Positions 1 to 9,676 are shown, counted from the first letter of the stretch. The stretch is 64,000 bases of DNA from Bacillus mobilis (GCF_001884045.1 NZ_MACF01000055.1:1-64000), one strand, 5' to 3'. Program-made: numbers and translations. The notes: generated from the sequence alone by a model not told the origin.

Positions 1-261
1 GAGCTTAGGGAACGGACTATACAACATCAATTGCAAAGAGCCAGTGCTTTAAACATCATTATCAATGCCATCAGTATCTGGAATACTTTACATCTAACAA
101 AGGCAGTTGAATATCAAAAACGGTCAGGTAGTTTTAATGAAGAATTATTGCACCATATGTCACCTCTAGGTTGGGAACATATTAATTTACTTGGAGAATA
201 CCATTTTAATTCGGAGAAAATGGTCTCGTTAGATTCTTTAAGACCCTTGAAACTTTCTTAA
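1..261 (+). CDS. tnpA: Tn3-family transposase, C-terminal end (partial)
   Basis: This is the last 86 codons of a DDE transposase of the Tn3 family. The frame is open from base 1 (ELRERTIQHQ...), so the gene begins outside the window. The segment RASALNIIINAISIWNT followed by LSPLGWEHINLLGEY is the typical C-terminus of Tn3 transposases, and the gene stops 36 bp before a 38-bp terminal repeat in the expected orientation. A TTG at base 31 is internal and not a start. Whether the upstream part is intact cannot be seen. Confidence 0.93.
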   Translation, partial: ELRERTIQHQLQRASALNIIINAISIWNTLHLTKAVEYQKRSGSFNEELLHHMSPLGWEHINLLGEYHFNSEKMVSLDSLRPLKLS

Positions 262-297
262 CGTTGTTAAAACTGGGGGAATAGTCGGGGAAATGGG

Positions 298-335
298 CTT
301 AGCGTTGTAAATCCGCATTTTCCTGACTGTACCCC
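298..335 (-). repeat. Tn3-family 38-bp terminal inverted repeat, copy A1
   Basis: Read on the minus strand it begins GGGGTACAGTCAGG and ends AACGCTAAG, the GGGG...TAAG layout of Tn3-family ends. It follows directly on the transposase stop, so it is the end of the element whose tnpA enters from the left. A near-identical sequence lies at 9677-9714 in the same orientation. Confidence 0.85.
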
Positions 336-439
336 AAATAAGAACAATTAAGCGATTGATGGGAATGAATAAATAAATCTTATTCAACCAAAGGGTGCTT
401 TACTTGAGAAGGTCACTAGAAGAGTCAAATGATAACTAT

Positions 440-484
440 GAACTGCCCCAATTGCTAGGTTTTGTTTAACAATTGGGGCAGTTC
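440..484. terminator. Hairpin, probable terminator
   Basis: A perfect 15-bp stem (GAACTGCCCCAATTG and its complement) with a short loop and an AT-rich flank. It has no clear gene immediately upstream. Confidence 0.6.
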
Positions 485-570
485 ATTTATAGCGCATAGG
501 TAATCAGCTTTTTGTTAATCATGAGGTAGATATTTTTATCTAAAAACCCAACAATGGAAATATATTACAG

Positions 571-608
571 CTCATGCCCCGTTTTTACACGTATCTCGGC
601 TGAACCCC
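571..608 (-). repeat. Tn3-type 38-bp terminal repeat, copy B1
   Basis: On the minus strand it starts GGGGTTCAGCCGAGATAC and is 38 bp to CTCATG/CATGAG. A related sequence with the identical first 18 bases is at 7597-7634. The GGGG start and length fit Tn3-family ends, but no matching transposase is in the window. Confidence 0.6.
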
Positions 609-635
609 ATCAACCTCTAAATTAATAACTACGCC

Positions 636-674
636 AAAAGCTGATTTTCTTTAAGATAAGGAAATCAGCTTTTT
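636..674. terminator. Hairpin with T-tract
   Basis: Stem AAAGCTGATTTTCTT pairs with AAGGAAATCAGCTTT (one mismatch) and runs into TTTTTC. It sits between terminal repeats B1 and C1, as a similar hairpin (7666-7708) sits between B2 and C2. Confidence 0.6.
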
Positions 675-731
675 CTTTGTAAAATATTTTTTAATACAGG
701 AAAACCGGATTTTTATTTTCCATAAAATTTA

Positions 732-769
732 TTAACGTGGGTTTTATGTCATTTGGTTGGCGGGACCCC
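732..769 (-). repeat. Degenerate Tn3-type terminal repeat, copy C1
   Basis: Minus strand GGGGTCCCGCCAACC... to ...CACGTTAA. It resembles the Tn4430-like end at 7723-7760 at both extremities but is diverged in the middle, suggesting an old remnant. Confidence 0.5.
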
Positions 770-960
770 TTAGAGTAGGAAATTCGGCTCATTTTATGTC
801 GAAATTTACTTAGCGTATATTTTCGTTAATTATCTTAACTAGTCGTTACGTATGACTTTACAGCATTCGATGCAAAGTTATCGGTTTTTTGTATGCAAAT
901 TTATGGATTAAGTCATACAATTACGCACTATTTTTAATGAATCGATATTTACTTGTTTCT

Positions 961-1317
961 TCAACTAAGTTCGTCCGAATCTTTTTCTACAAAATCACTA
1001 AAGTCATCTCCCCAATCACAGATGGCTGTTACAACATTCTCTAGTTGATGACCAATTTCACTAAGTTCATACTCAACCTTAGGAGGCACTACGGGGTATA
1101 CACATCGAGTAATTATTTTATCGTCTTCTAATTCTCTTAATTGTCTAATCAACATACGTTGATTAACTTCAGGCAGCTTTTTTTGTATTTCACTTAATCT
1201 TAATGGCGAACGTTGTAACAAACACCATATAATTGCTATTTTCCAACGCCCTCCTATCACAGATAAAGCTAAATCTTTTCCAGTGAAAAATTCCTTGTCC
1301 TTATAATGAATAACCAT
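961..1317 (-). CDS. HxlR-family transcriptional regulator
   Basis: Winged-helix regulator of the HxlR/YodB family, about 118 residues, which fits the family. GGRWKIAIIWCLL, RLSEIQKKLPEVNQRMLIRQLRELEDD and the YELSEIG wing are visible. The start at 1317 (MVIHYKD) follows GAGGAAGG at proper spacing; a longer frame reaching 1464 would overlap the divergent gene. It is transcribed away from the formaldehyde dehydrogenase gene, so it probably controls that operon. Many HxlR-type redox or aldehyde sensors have an N-terminal cysteine. This protein lacks it; its only cysteines are in CLLQ, CVYP and CDWG. Confidence 0.85.
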   Translation of the reverse strand: MVIHYKDKEFFTGKDLALSVIGGRWKIAIIWCLLQRSPLRLSEIQKKLPEVNQRMLIRQLRELEDDKIITRCVYPVVPPKVEYELSEIGHQLENVVTAICDWGDDFSDFVEKDSDELS

Positions 1318-1355
1318 AATTTTTGACCTTCCTCTCGCGAAAAAAATGTTTATAG

Positions 1356-1369
1356 TGACAAATTTGTCA
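1356..1369. promoter_or_regulatory. Palindromic operator candidate for the HxlR regulator
   Basis: TGACAAATTTGTCA is a perfect 14-bp palindrome in the gap between the regulator (start 1317) and the dehydrogenase (start 1440). Location and symmetry fit a winged-helix dimer site. Binding is inferred. Confidence 0.5.
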
Positions 1370-1418
1370 GTATTGTAATTAAAATTATAAAGTGTAATCT
1401 TAGTGGTGTAAACAATAA

Positions 1419-2555
<1,137 letters not shown>

Positions 2556-2559
2556 GATA

Positions 2560-3393
2560 ATGAGTCTTAAATGTATTGAACAACATCGTTCTTTCGAAGG
2601 AGAGCAACGTAAGTATAGCCATTATTCCGAAGTCTTGCAATGTGATATGAAATTTAGTATCTACTTACCATCAAATAAAGAAAAGAAAAAAATTCCACTT
2701 ATATGGTGGTTATCTGGTTTAACTTGTACAGATGATAATTTTAGTCAAAAAAGTGGATTTCAACGTTTGGCTGAAAAACATCAAGTTGCAGTGATTATGC
2801 CAGATACTTCACCACGTGGAGAATACGTTTCTGATGTTGCAGCATGGGATCTTGGACAAGGGGCAGGTTTTTATTTAAATGCTACCCAGGATCCTTGGGC
2901 ACAGCATTATAAAATGTATTCGTATATCGTAGATGAATTAACATCCATTGCTTCGACTATAGTACCTAATTTTTCAGGTGAAGAAAGCATAATGGGGCAT
3001 TCAATGGGAGGACATGGGGCTTTAGTGATCGGTTTGAAAAATGCTAAGAGATTCAAAGCGGTTTCTGCTTTTTCTCCAATCTTAACTCCTAGTCAAGTAC
3101 CATGGGGAATAAATGCTTTCACCTCTTATTTAGGTGAAGACAAAGATTCTTGGAAAGAATGGGATGCTTCAGAATTAATTAAAGAAGCTACTATTCCACC
3201 AATTCTTATTATGCAAGGTAGTCAAGACGAGTTTTATCCGAAACAATTGGAAGAACATATTTTCTTAGAGAACGCTCAAAAAAATAGTCAAATGGTAACT
3301 TATAAAAAAATGGAGGGCTATGATCATAGCTACTTCTTTATTTCCACTTTCTTAAATGAGCATTTCTCTTTCCATATGAAGTATGTAAGATGA
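2560..3393 (+). CDS. fghA: S-formylglutathione hydrolase
   Basis: Serine hydrolase of the esterase D family, 277 residues (normal length), which releases formate and glutathione from S-formylglutathione, the second step of glutathione-dependent formaldehyde oxidation. The nucleophile elbow is GHSMGGHGA, the acid lies in GSQDEFY and the catalytic histidine in YDHSYFF. N-terminal KYSHYSEVLQCDMKFSIYLP and WWLSGLTCTDDNF are characteristic. It follows frmA with a 4-bp gap and GGAGAG near the start. A degraded copy of its 3' end is seen around 3838-3894. Confidence 0.94.
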   Translation: MSLKCIEQHRSFEGEQRKYSHYSEVLQCDMKFSIYLPSNKEKKKIPLIWWLSGLTCTDDNFSQKSGFQRLAEKHQVAVIMPDTSPRGEYVSDVAAWDLGQGAGFYLNATQDPWAQHYKMYSYIVDELTSIASTIVPNFSGEESIMGHSMGGHGALVIGLKNAKRFKAVSAFSPILTPSQVPWGINAFTSYLGEDKDSWKEWDASELIKEATIPPILIMQGSQDEFYPKQLEEHIFLENAQKNSQMVTYKKMEGYDHSYFFISTFLNEHFSFHMKYVR

Positions 3394-3463
3394 TTCTTAT
3401 TTACAACAATACCCACTTCCAATGGCATATGAAGTATTTAAGTTTACAGCAAAATATAGTAAC

Positions 3464-3497
3464 AAAAGTATCCGCATGTAGAGATGTGGGTGCTTTT
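3464..3497 (+). terminator. Hairpin downstream of fghA
   Basis: AAAAGTATCCGCAT pairs with ATGTGGGTGCTTTT using G-U pairs, followed by a T-rich stretch. It probably ends or attenuates the frmA-fghA transcript before gshF. Confidence 0.6.
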
Positions 3498-3559
3498 GAT
3501 TGTTATATTTTGTCATATTATATAGTTTGTAAAAACAAATAAATTGGGAGGAAGAGTTC

Positions 3560-3832
3560 ATGTGGATTAAAAAAATGTTATTTAATTACCGTGTTAAACC
3601 ATCCTTATTAAAATCTCGTTATGAGATTGAAAAGGAAAATCGACAAGTTGACTTATTTGAAAGTTCAACTGAAACGTCTAAACCGTTTTCGATAAGAGAT
3701 ACAAGATCATATATTCAGCCTAATACTAAAACATTAGAAGACATGATTAATTACTTAGCAGCTATTCGTGAAATCCCTTCTCTTTCCGTGGATAAGAATA
3801 AAATGCTTTGGCCATTAATATCCAAATGCTAA
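3560..3832 (+). pseudogene. Truncated second copy of gshF (N-terminal 90 codons)
   Basis: MWIKKMLFNYRVKPSLLKSR to NYLAAIRE and KNKMLWPL parallels the N-terminus of the full GshF downstream (KKMLNNDRIKPYLLKAR, NYLAAIHD, NEMLWPL). It then stops after ISKC instead of entering the ligase core. The ribosome binding site GGGAGGAAGAG is intact, so a 90-residue peptide may still be made. The ITPV active-site-proximal segment found in the full protein (SETQMELITPV) is missing, so it should be inactive as a ligase. It is the remnant of a tandem duplication. Confidence 0.8.
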
Positions 3833-3837
3833 ATTCA

Positions 3838-3894
3838 AAAAAATAATGGTTATAATTTTAGCTATTTCTATATCAAATATTTGAGTTGATGGGA
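3838..3894 (+). pseudogene. Relic of an fghA 3' end
   Basis: The short stretch encoding GYNFSYFYIKYL resembles the end of the intact fghA (GYDHSYFFISTFL), and the DNA aligns over about 55 bases including a run of A upstream. It sits just before gshF. With the truncated gshF copy it implies that an fghA-gshF unit was once duplicated. The match is short. Confidence 0.45.
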
Positions 3895-3906
3895 GGTACA
3901 GTTTGT

Positions 3907-6174
3907 ATGGAAATGAAAAAAATGTTAAACAATGACCGTATTAAACCATATTTATTAAAAGCACGTTTTGGAGTTGAAAAAGAAAGTCAACGAGTTGACC
4001 TATCAGGAAGTTTAGCTAAAACGGAACATCCCAAAAGTATTTCAGTAAGAGATGAACATCCTTATATTCAGCGAGATTTCTCTGAAACACAAATGGAATT
4101 AATCACACCAGTTACTGAGACACTAGGAGATTTATTTAATTATTTAGCAGCTATCCATGATGTTGCCTATCGTTCTATGGGAAATAACGAAATGCTTTGG
4201 CCATTAAGCATGCCACCACAGTTGCCCGAAAAAGAAGAAGATATTGTTATTGCGAAACTTAATAATCATGAAAATGTTTTATATCGTCGATATTTATCTA
4301 ATTCTTATGGTCGACGAAAACAAATGATTAGTGGTATTCATTACAATTTTGAATTTAGCGATAATTTGATTCAGGCATTATTTGAATTACAATCAGAAAT
4401 AAAAGATTATCATCAATTTAAAACAGAAATTTATCTGAAAGTCACAAGGAATTATTTACACTATCGATGGTTAATAACTTATTTCTTCGGTGCTTCTCCT
4501 AGTAGTGAAAAGAATTTCTTTGAAATAAATCCTTTAAATGACGCCGTAAGAAGCATTAGAAATAGTAAATATGGTTATAGTAATGAAAATGATGTTCAAG
4601 TATCCTATAGTAGTTTACAGAACTATATATCTGATCTTTCTTCGCTGGTAAGTAAAGGGGTTTTATTAGAAGAAAAAGAATTTTATGCATCTGTCCGTTT
4701 AAGGGGCGGTCCTCAAGTTTCAGATTTAAAAAATCATGGGATTCGTTATATTGAATTAAGAAACCTAGATTTAAATCCTTTTGAAACATATGGAATTAGC
4801 CATGAACAAGCAGAATTTCTACATCTTTTCCTCATCTATTTACTCTGGATTGATCAAGACGATAATAATGATGAATGGGTAAAAATCGGTGATTTTCAAA
4901 ATAATTTAGTGGCTCTTGAACATCCGTTAGAACATACGCAATTTAAAACAGATGCTGAGCGTATTATTGATGAGATGGAACATTTAACAGGGCTGTTAGA
5001 CATAACTGTTTCGAATACCTTATTTGTTAACTTGAGAGAAATGCTAACAGATCCAAGTAAGACTTTAGCTGGAAGACTTTATAAAGAGATTATAAAAAGT
5101 AGTCAAAGTCAGGTAGCTTCCCGTATTGCTAAAGAAAATTATAAAAAAGCATGGGATAAACCATATCAACTATCAGGATTTACTGACATGGAGTTGTCTA
5201 CACAAATTTTAATGTTTGATGCTATTCAACAAGGATTACAAGTAGACGTTTTAGATCGACAAGATCAATTTTTAAAACTACAGTTAGGAAATCATGTTGA
5301 ATATGTGAAAAATGGGAATATGACAAGTAAAGATAGTTATATATCACCATTAATTATGGAAAATAAAACAGTAACAAAGAAAATTCTTCAACAGCATGGA
5401 TTTCGTGTACCAATAGGTGAGGAATTTAGTGATATAGAAAAAGCCTTACGTTCCTATGATATATTTGCAGGAAAGCCTTTTGTCGTTAAACCAAAAACAA
5501 CAAATTATGGTTTAGGAATATCTATCTTTAAAGAAAACGGAGCAAGTTACGAAGACTATCAAAAAGCACTCACAATAGCATTTAAAGAGGACTCATCAGT
5601 ATTAATAGAAGAATTTATTAATGGAACAGAATATCGATTTTTTGTGCTAGATGGCAAAGTTTCTGCCGTTTTATTACGAATTCCAGCCAATGTTATAGGA
5701 GACGGTTCACATACGATTGAAGAGTTAGTCGCTCAAAAGAACCTGAATTCATTAAGAGGAATGGACCATAGAACACCTTTAGAAAATATACAATTAGGTG
5801 AATTAGAGGTCCTAATGCTTAAAGCTCAAGGGTATCGAAAAGATTCTATTCCAACAAGTGATGAAATTGTTTTTCTGCGAGAAAATTCTAATGTCAGTAC
5901 AGGTGGAGACTCAATTGATATGACAGATCAAATTCCCGATGATTATAAGAAAATTGCCGTAGATGCTGTGTCGGCACTTGGAGCAAATATTAGTGGTATT
6001 GATTTGATTATTGAAAATACAGAAGTTCCTGCAGCTAATAAAAATGCTTATGGAATTATTGAGGCAAACTTTAATCCATCGATGTATATGCATATATATC
6101 CGTATAAAGGCAAATCCAGACGTTTGACCATCTGTATATTACATTATTTATTCCCTGAACTACCAAAAAAATAA
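3907..6174 (+). CDS. gshF: Bifunctional glutamate-cysteine ligase / glutathione synthetase
   Basis: Makes glutathione from glutamate, cysteine and glycine in one polypeptide. About 755 residues, as in the GshF family. Residues 1-450 are the gamma-glutamylcysteine ligase part (FGVEKESQRVDLSG, SETQMELITPVTET, MLWPLSMPPQLP, GRRKQMISGIHYNFEF). The C-terminal part is an ATP-grasp synthetase (KPKTTNYGLGISIF, VLIEEFINGTEYRFFVLDG, IIEANFNPSMYMH). I choose ATG 3907 because GGGAGGT lies nine bases upstream and the truncated copy starts at the equivalent site. It lies next to two glutathione-dependent enzymes, so it supplies their cofactor; B. cereus-group bacteria normally use bacillithiol. Confidence 0.93.
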   Translation: MEMKKMLNNDRIKPYLLKARFGVEKESQRVDLSGSLAKTEHPKSISVRDEHPYIQRDFSETQMELITPVTETLGDLFNYLAAIHDVAYRSMGNNEMLWPLSMPPQLPEKEEDIVIAKLNNHENVLYRRYLSNSYGRRKQMISGIHYNFEFSDNLIQALFELQSEIKDYHQFKTEIYLKVTRNYLHYRWLITYFFGASPSSEKNFFEINPLNDAVRSIRNSKYGYSNENDVQVSYSSLQNYISDLSSLVSKGVLLEEKEFYASVRLRGGPQVSDLKNHGIRYIELRNLDLNPFETYGISHEQAEFLHLFLIYLLWIDQDDNNDEWVKIGDFQNNLVALEHPLEHTQFKTDAERIIDEMEHLTGLLDITVSNTLFVNLREMLTDPSKTLAGRLYKEIIKSSQSQVASRIAKENYKKAWDKPYQLSGFTDMELSTQILMFDAIQQGLQVDVLDRQDQFLKLQLGNHVEYVKNGNMTSKDSYISPLIMENKTVTKKILQQHGFRVPIGEEFSDIEKALRSYDIFAGKPFVVKPKTTNYGLGISIFKENGASYEDYQKALTIAFKEDSSVLIEEFINGTEYRFFVLDGKVSAVLLRIPANVIGDGSHTIEELVAQKNLNSLRGMDHRTPLENIQLGELEVLMLKAQGYRKDSIPTSDEIVFLRENSNVSTGGDSIDMTDQIPDDYKKIAVDAVSALGANISGIDLIIENTEVPAANKNAYGIIEANFNPSMYMHIYPYKGKSRRLTICILHYLFPELPKK

Positions 6175-6255
6175 TTTAGAAGTCTTCGAGATGTTAGAGG
6201 GATTAGTATAAAAATTGTAAATGATGTAACAAGAGGAGACATTACTTTTTAATTA

Positions 6256-6285
6256 ATTGGGATCTCTCAGAGGTCCCAATTTAAA
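6256..6285 (+). terminator. Terminator after gshF
   Basis: ATTGGGATCTCT pairs with AGAGGTCCCAAT around a one-base centre and is followed by TTTAAATTATTATTTT. It closes the glutathione/formaldehyde module. Confidence 0.75.
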
Positions 6286-6923
6286 TTATTATTTTAGAAA
6301 CAGGCGTATGAGAAATGGGTTATTGGAATGCAAGTTTGAATAAGATAAAATAGGGGAATATCAGAGGGAAATTTAGAAAGGTATTTTGACTTATTTGGTC
6401 AATCAAGAGCAAGTCAAAAAGGGATACAGACGAGATATACATGTTATCTATACTTAGGAGTAAAAACCTTAATTTAATAAGAGTTTTACATTGAATACAT
6501 GTAAACAATTTGTTTGACAACGATCCTTGCAACATCGAAGTCTACAACCGTTCGTTGCCCTCAAGGTAACGGACGCGCCTTAAGGAGCTCTTAAGAGACA
6601 CGGTTTATCCAAGCAAGGTTATTCGATACCTTCTCATTGCACTACCTTGAATACATTAAATACATAATTTACTTAGTTAAGATATCAAGTAGTTAACGTA
6701 GCTTATCACTCAATTCTTCTTCTTAGAATACTTTAAATATTCCTGATTTTCATAGTAGATAATACACGTACCTTGGCTGTACTCCAACGTAATAGTTGAT
6801 ATAAAACTTACGTTAAGCAAATTTCCACGAAATTTTCACTATTTGATTCTTTAAAAAAAGTAGTAAACTAAGTAATCGGTTCCTTAACGTACAGGAATCA
6901 GTTTAAATGTGTCTAAATTTTGT
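6286..6923. other. Non-coding region, no gene recognised
   Basis: About 640 bp without a supported reading frame. It contains small palindromes near 6550-6600 (for example CTTAAGGAGCTCTTAAG) and TGTCTAAA-type repeats just before the next transposon end. They could be remains of a resolution site, but I cannot assign them. Confidence 0.4.
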
Positions 6924-6961
6924 CTAAATGTACAATTTTCTTTTTTGGGTATGGTGACCCC
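6924..6961 (-). repeat. Tn3-type terminal repeat candidate, copy D
   Basis: The minus strand starts GGGGTCACCATACCC and ends about 38 bp later in ACATTTAG. It abuts the truncated 5' edge of the sulfotransferase-like pseudogene, as end C2 abuts truncated gerXA. No second copy of this end is seen in the window. Confidence 0.45.
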
Positions 6962-7443
6962 TTATTGCTCCACCAGGTATAGAAAATCCAGAGTGGGAAC
7001 CTATTAGAAAGTTTATTTATAACGACAGTACATGCAAAAAGAAAAAATCATTTAAACATTTTTTACATTATCTTCACGCGAATGGGGCAGATTCTGACTA
7101 TCTTAATCCACACTATTCACAACAATATATTCAAGGAGAAGAAGAGTTTGTAACCAATTATATATATTTAGAGAATTTCTCTAATGAAATCTCAAAAATA
7201 GAAAACAAATATAACTTACAGACTATCCCACTAGACACATTAACGAGATCATGGCATCATCAGGCGCCTAAGATGATTCATAAGGGAAACTACGCTGAAG
7301 CTGACATTACAGATCCATCTTTCCCTCGGCTGCCGACATATCAGAGCTTTTATGATACGGAGGCTATAAAATTAGTTACAGATATATTTAATGAAGATTT
7401 TGAAGCGTATCATTATCTTAAAATGGATATTTCTACAATATGA
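6958..7443 (+). pseudogene. Sulfotransferase-like gene, 5'-truncated
   Basis: An open frame of about 160 codons runs from the transposon end to TGA 7443 but has a stop right at its upstream edge and no start codon with a ribosome site. The translated segment (FYDTEAIKLVTDIFNEDFEAYHY near the end, KKSFKHFLHYLHANG near the start) resembles the C-terminal half of family-2 sulfotransferases, where an aspartate-phenylalanine motif is typical. The N-terminal PAPS-binding loop is missing. The family assignment is from pattern only. Confidence 0.5.
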
Positions 7444-7487
7444 ATCAGTTTCAGAGTACTTAAATAATAGTCTTATTTTTAATATGG

Positions 7488-7520
7488 AAAACACCGTGAA
7501 CACTGTTATGGTGTTTTTTT
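7488..7520 (+). terminator. Terminator after the sulfotransferase remnant
   Basis: AAAACACC and GGTGTTTTTTT form a short stem ending in seven T. Confidence 0.65.
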
Positions 7521-7596
7521 GGGTTTAACACTATATTTTTAACTTTATATAATCCATATACCTTCAAGATAAGATGTATTTGTAAAATAATGTATG

Positions 7597-7634
7597 ATTA
7601 TGACCCATTTCTACAAGTATCTCGGCTGAACCCC
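7597..7634 (-). repeat. Tn3-type 38-bp terminal repeat, copy B2
   Basis: The minus strand starts GGGGTTCAGCCGAGATAC, identical over 18 bases to copy B1 (571-608), and stays similar to the end. Same orientation as B1, so the two are direct repeats about 7 kb apart. Confidence 0.6.
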
Positions 7635-7665
7635 TCTAGGTTTTTCTGTGCATCCTTTATATATT

Positions 7666-7708
7666 AAAGAGCCGATTTACTCTTAGCGGGGTAAATTCTG
7701 GCTCTTTT
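7666..7708. terminator. Imperfect hairpin between transposon ends
   Basis: AAAGAGCCGATTTAC and GTAAATTCTGGCTCTTTT form an imperfect stem with a T-rich 3' side. It is the positional counterpart of the hairpin at 636-674. Confidence 0.5.
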
Positions 7709-7722
7709 CTTATATATATTCT

Positions 7723-7760
7723 CTTAGCGTGGTTTTTTTCCGAAATGCTGGCGGTACCCC
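7723..7760 (-). repeat. Tn3-family 38-bp terminal repeat, copy C2 (Tn4430-like)
   Basis: The minus strand begins GGGGTACCGCCAGCATTTCG and ends CACGCTAAG. From memory this matches the Tn4430-type end of B. thuringiensis transposons very closely. It is fused directly to the truncated gerXA reading frame. Confidence 0.8.
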
Positions 7761-8440
7761 TAATAAAAGCTGCAGAAGATTCCCACTTTAATTTTCTAAC
7801 TGTATCATTTGCACGCTTTTATCGGTGGATAGGATTTCTTTTAGCTGTCTTCCTACCCGGATTTTGGATGGCATTACTTGCTTATCACCAAGATCAAATT
7901 CCTTTCCCTCTTCTTGCGACTGTGACTGTTGCAAGATCAGGTCTACCATTTCCAGCACCACTTGAGCTTATAATTGTTTTGTTCCTTTTTGAGATGTTCC
8001 GTGAAGCCGGTCAAAGATTACCCTCCCCCCTTGGTCAAACCCTTTCAGTGGTAGGCGGACTAATCATTGGGGATGCTGCAATCCGTTCGGGTTTTATCTC
8101 CCCTTCTGTCATTGTTATTACTGCTTTATCTGCTATTGCGGGATATACCTTAGTAAACCAAATATTAGCAGGAGCAGTATCCATACTCAGAGGGTTTGTA
8201 CTATTATGTTCAATTTTGATGGGGTTATATGGATTTATGCTTGCCGGATTCGTAATCGTTCTTTATATCTCAAGATTACGTTCCTTTGGAATCCCTTACT
8301 TAGCTTTAGTTTTCCCAAAATCTAGTTCAGATTTTTTCAAGGGATTGTTTCGTTTACCGTGGAGAAGTTATAGACATAGAGTTGATTATCTCCGAACCAA
8401 TGATAGTTCTAAAACGGACGAAGGAGAAGGAAAACAGTGA
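7745..8440 (+). pseudogene. gerXA: GerA-family spore germination protein, N-terminally truncated
   Basis: Residues AEDSHFNFLTVSFARFYRWIGF onward match the C-terminal membrane domain of GerAA-type germinant receptor subunits (LPGFWMALLAYHQDQIPFPLL, EMFREAGQRLP, IIGDAAIRSGFISPSVI). About four hydrophobic segments follow. The roughly 250-residue N-terminal soluble domain is absent: the frame starts inside the transposon end C2. It could be expressed from an ATG within the repeat, but a working receptor is unlikely. It overlaps the next gene by 4 bp, as in intact ger operons. Confidence 0.85.
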
Positions 8441-9591
8441 AGCTGCACAAAATAAAACTAATAATTATGATGCTTATCACTAGTGCAATGTTATCTGGAT
8501 GTTGGAATATTAAAGAAGTTCAAGATATTTATTATGTTGCAGCTCTTGGTATAGATTTTAAAGAAGGAAAATATATAGCTTATGCTCAGTTACTTGACTT
8601 TTCTAACGTTGCTAAGTTAGAGGGGGCTAGACCTGATAAACAACCACCAGTGTGGATAGGAAGAGGTGAAGGTTTTACCATTACGGAAGCATTAAATCAA
8701 TTATATAAGGATGCTCAACAAAGACTTTTTTGGGGACATGTATCTACAATAATATTAAGCGAAAGACTGCTCAGACAAGATATTAAAGACTCTATTGATT
8801 TTATTAATCGGTACCGAGAAATACGCTATAATATTCTCTTATACGCTACAAAGGAACCCATTGATGATATACTTAAAACAAAAGCCTTTTTTACATTATC
8901 GGGGTTGTCTACCATTCTCCATGAACCAAAGGAAAGGTATAAACAACGGTCTTACATACAACCTAAACAATTTTATCAATTTATTAGAGATAGTGATCCG
9001 ATGGGGCAAACTGCTTATATCCCATCACTTAAAATTTCAACAGAAAATTGGAAAGAAGAATCCAAAAAAGCACCATTATTAAGAAATGATGGAGCGTTCT
9101 TTGTAAGGAATAATCGCCTAGAAGGATGGCTTTCTGAGACTGATTTAAACGGTCTAAGATGGATGGATGAAAAAAACGTTCGATCTCCTGTGTGGATTAT
9201 TGAGAATGATAGCGCTGTTGTTTCCGTAGTGATAGAGAAACCTAAGATTACAATTTCCCCTATTATGAGTAGTAAGCCCATACTTTTTAATATTCGAGTT
9301 GAAGTTCAAGCTGGAATAAATGAGAAGATCAAGGAAATTAGTGATAAAGAGTTGATTACAAAAACTGAAGATATTATCAAATTAGAAATTCTAAAATCCT
9401 TTGAAAAAGGAATAGAAATAAATGCAGATATCTACAAATTAGGTGAATCATTATACCGTCAGAATCCAAGAAAATGGAAAGAAGAAGTAAAAACAGACTC
9501 GTTTTACTTAAATGAACACAGTATAAAGAATTTAAAAGTTAAAGTTAATTTAGTTAACTCCGGAAAGTTGAAGTACCAAGATGGATCCTAA
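8437..9591 (+). CDS. gerXC: Ger(x)C-family spore germination lipoprotein
   Basis: A 384-residue C subunit of a GerA-type receptor. GTG start overlapping the gerXA stop (GTGA), with AGGAGAAGG upstream. A signal peptide is followed by lipobox LSGC (Cys about 22), then WNIKEVQDIYYVAALGID, typical of the family, and a C-terminal RQNPRKWKEE segment. Length is normal, so this gene is intact. Its partners are not: gerXA is truncated and no B subunit is in the window. Exported to the spore inner membrane in intact systems. Confidence 0.88.
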   Translation: MKLHKIKLIIMMLITSAMLSGCWNIKEVQDIYYVAALGIDFKEGKYIAYAQLLDFSNVAKLEGARPDKQPPVWIGRGEGFTITEALNQLYKDAQQRLFWGHVSTIILSERLLRQDIKDSIDFINRYREIRYNILLYATKEPIDDILKTKAFFTLSGLSTILHEPKERYKQRSYIQPKQFYQFIRDSDPMGQTAYIPSLKISTENWKEESKKAPLLRNDGAFFVRNNRLEGWLSETDLNGLRWMDEKNVRSPVWIIENDSAVVSVVIEKPKITISPIMSSKPILFNIRVEVQAGINEKIKEISDKELITKTEDIIKLEILKSFEKGIEINADIYKLGESLYRQNPRKWKEEVKTDSFYLNEHSIKNLKVKVNLVNSGKLKYQDGS

Positions 9592-9621
9592 TATTAATTC
9601 AAACGGTATTTATAGTTTTTT

Positions 9622-9665
9622 AAAAAGGCCTAAGCTCTTGCAACACCGAGAAATTAGGCTTTTTT
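9622..9665 (+). terminator. Terminator after gerXC
   Basis: AAAAAGGCCTAA pairs with TTAGGCTTTTT across a loop, ending in a T-run. It lies just inside the transposon end at 9677. Confidence 0.65.
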
Positions 9666-9676
9666 ATATTGAATTC

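Larger units (their letters stand above)
336..960. other. Non-coding stretch with transposon ends and hairpins
   Basis: No convincing gene is present between the Tn3 end and the HxlR regulator. The stretch contains one strong hairpin (440-484), a second Tn3-type end (571-608), another hairpin (636-674) and a third, degenerate Tn3-type end (732-769). After 770 the sequence is AT-rich without a recognisable feature. Confidence 0.6.

Noticed and set aside
6320-6535. 71-codon minus-strand frame after gshF
   Set aside because: Low-complexity AT-rich frame with no ribosome site and no family resemblance.
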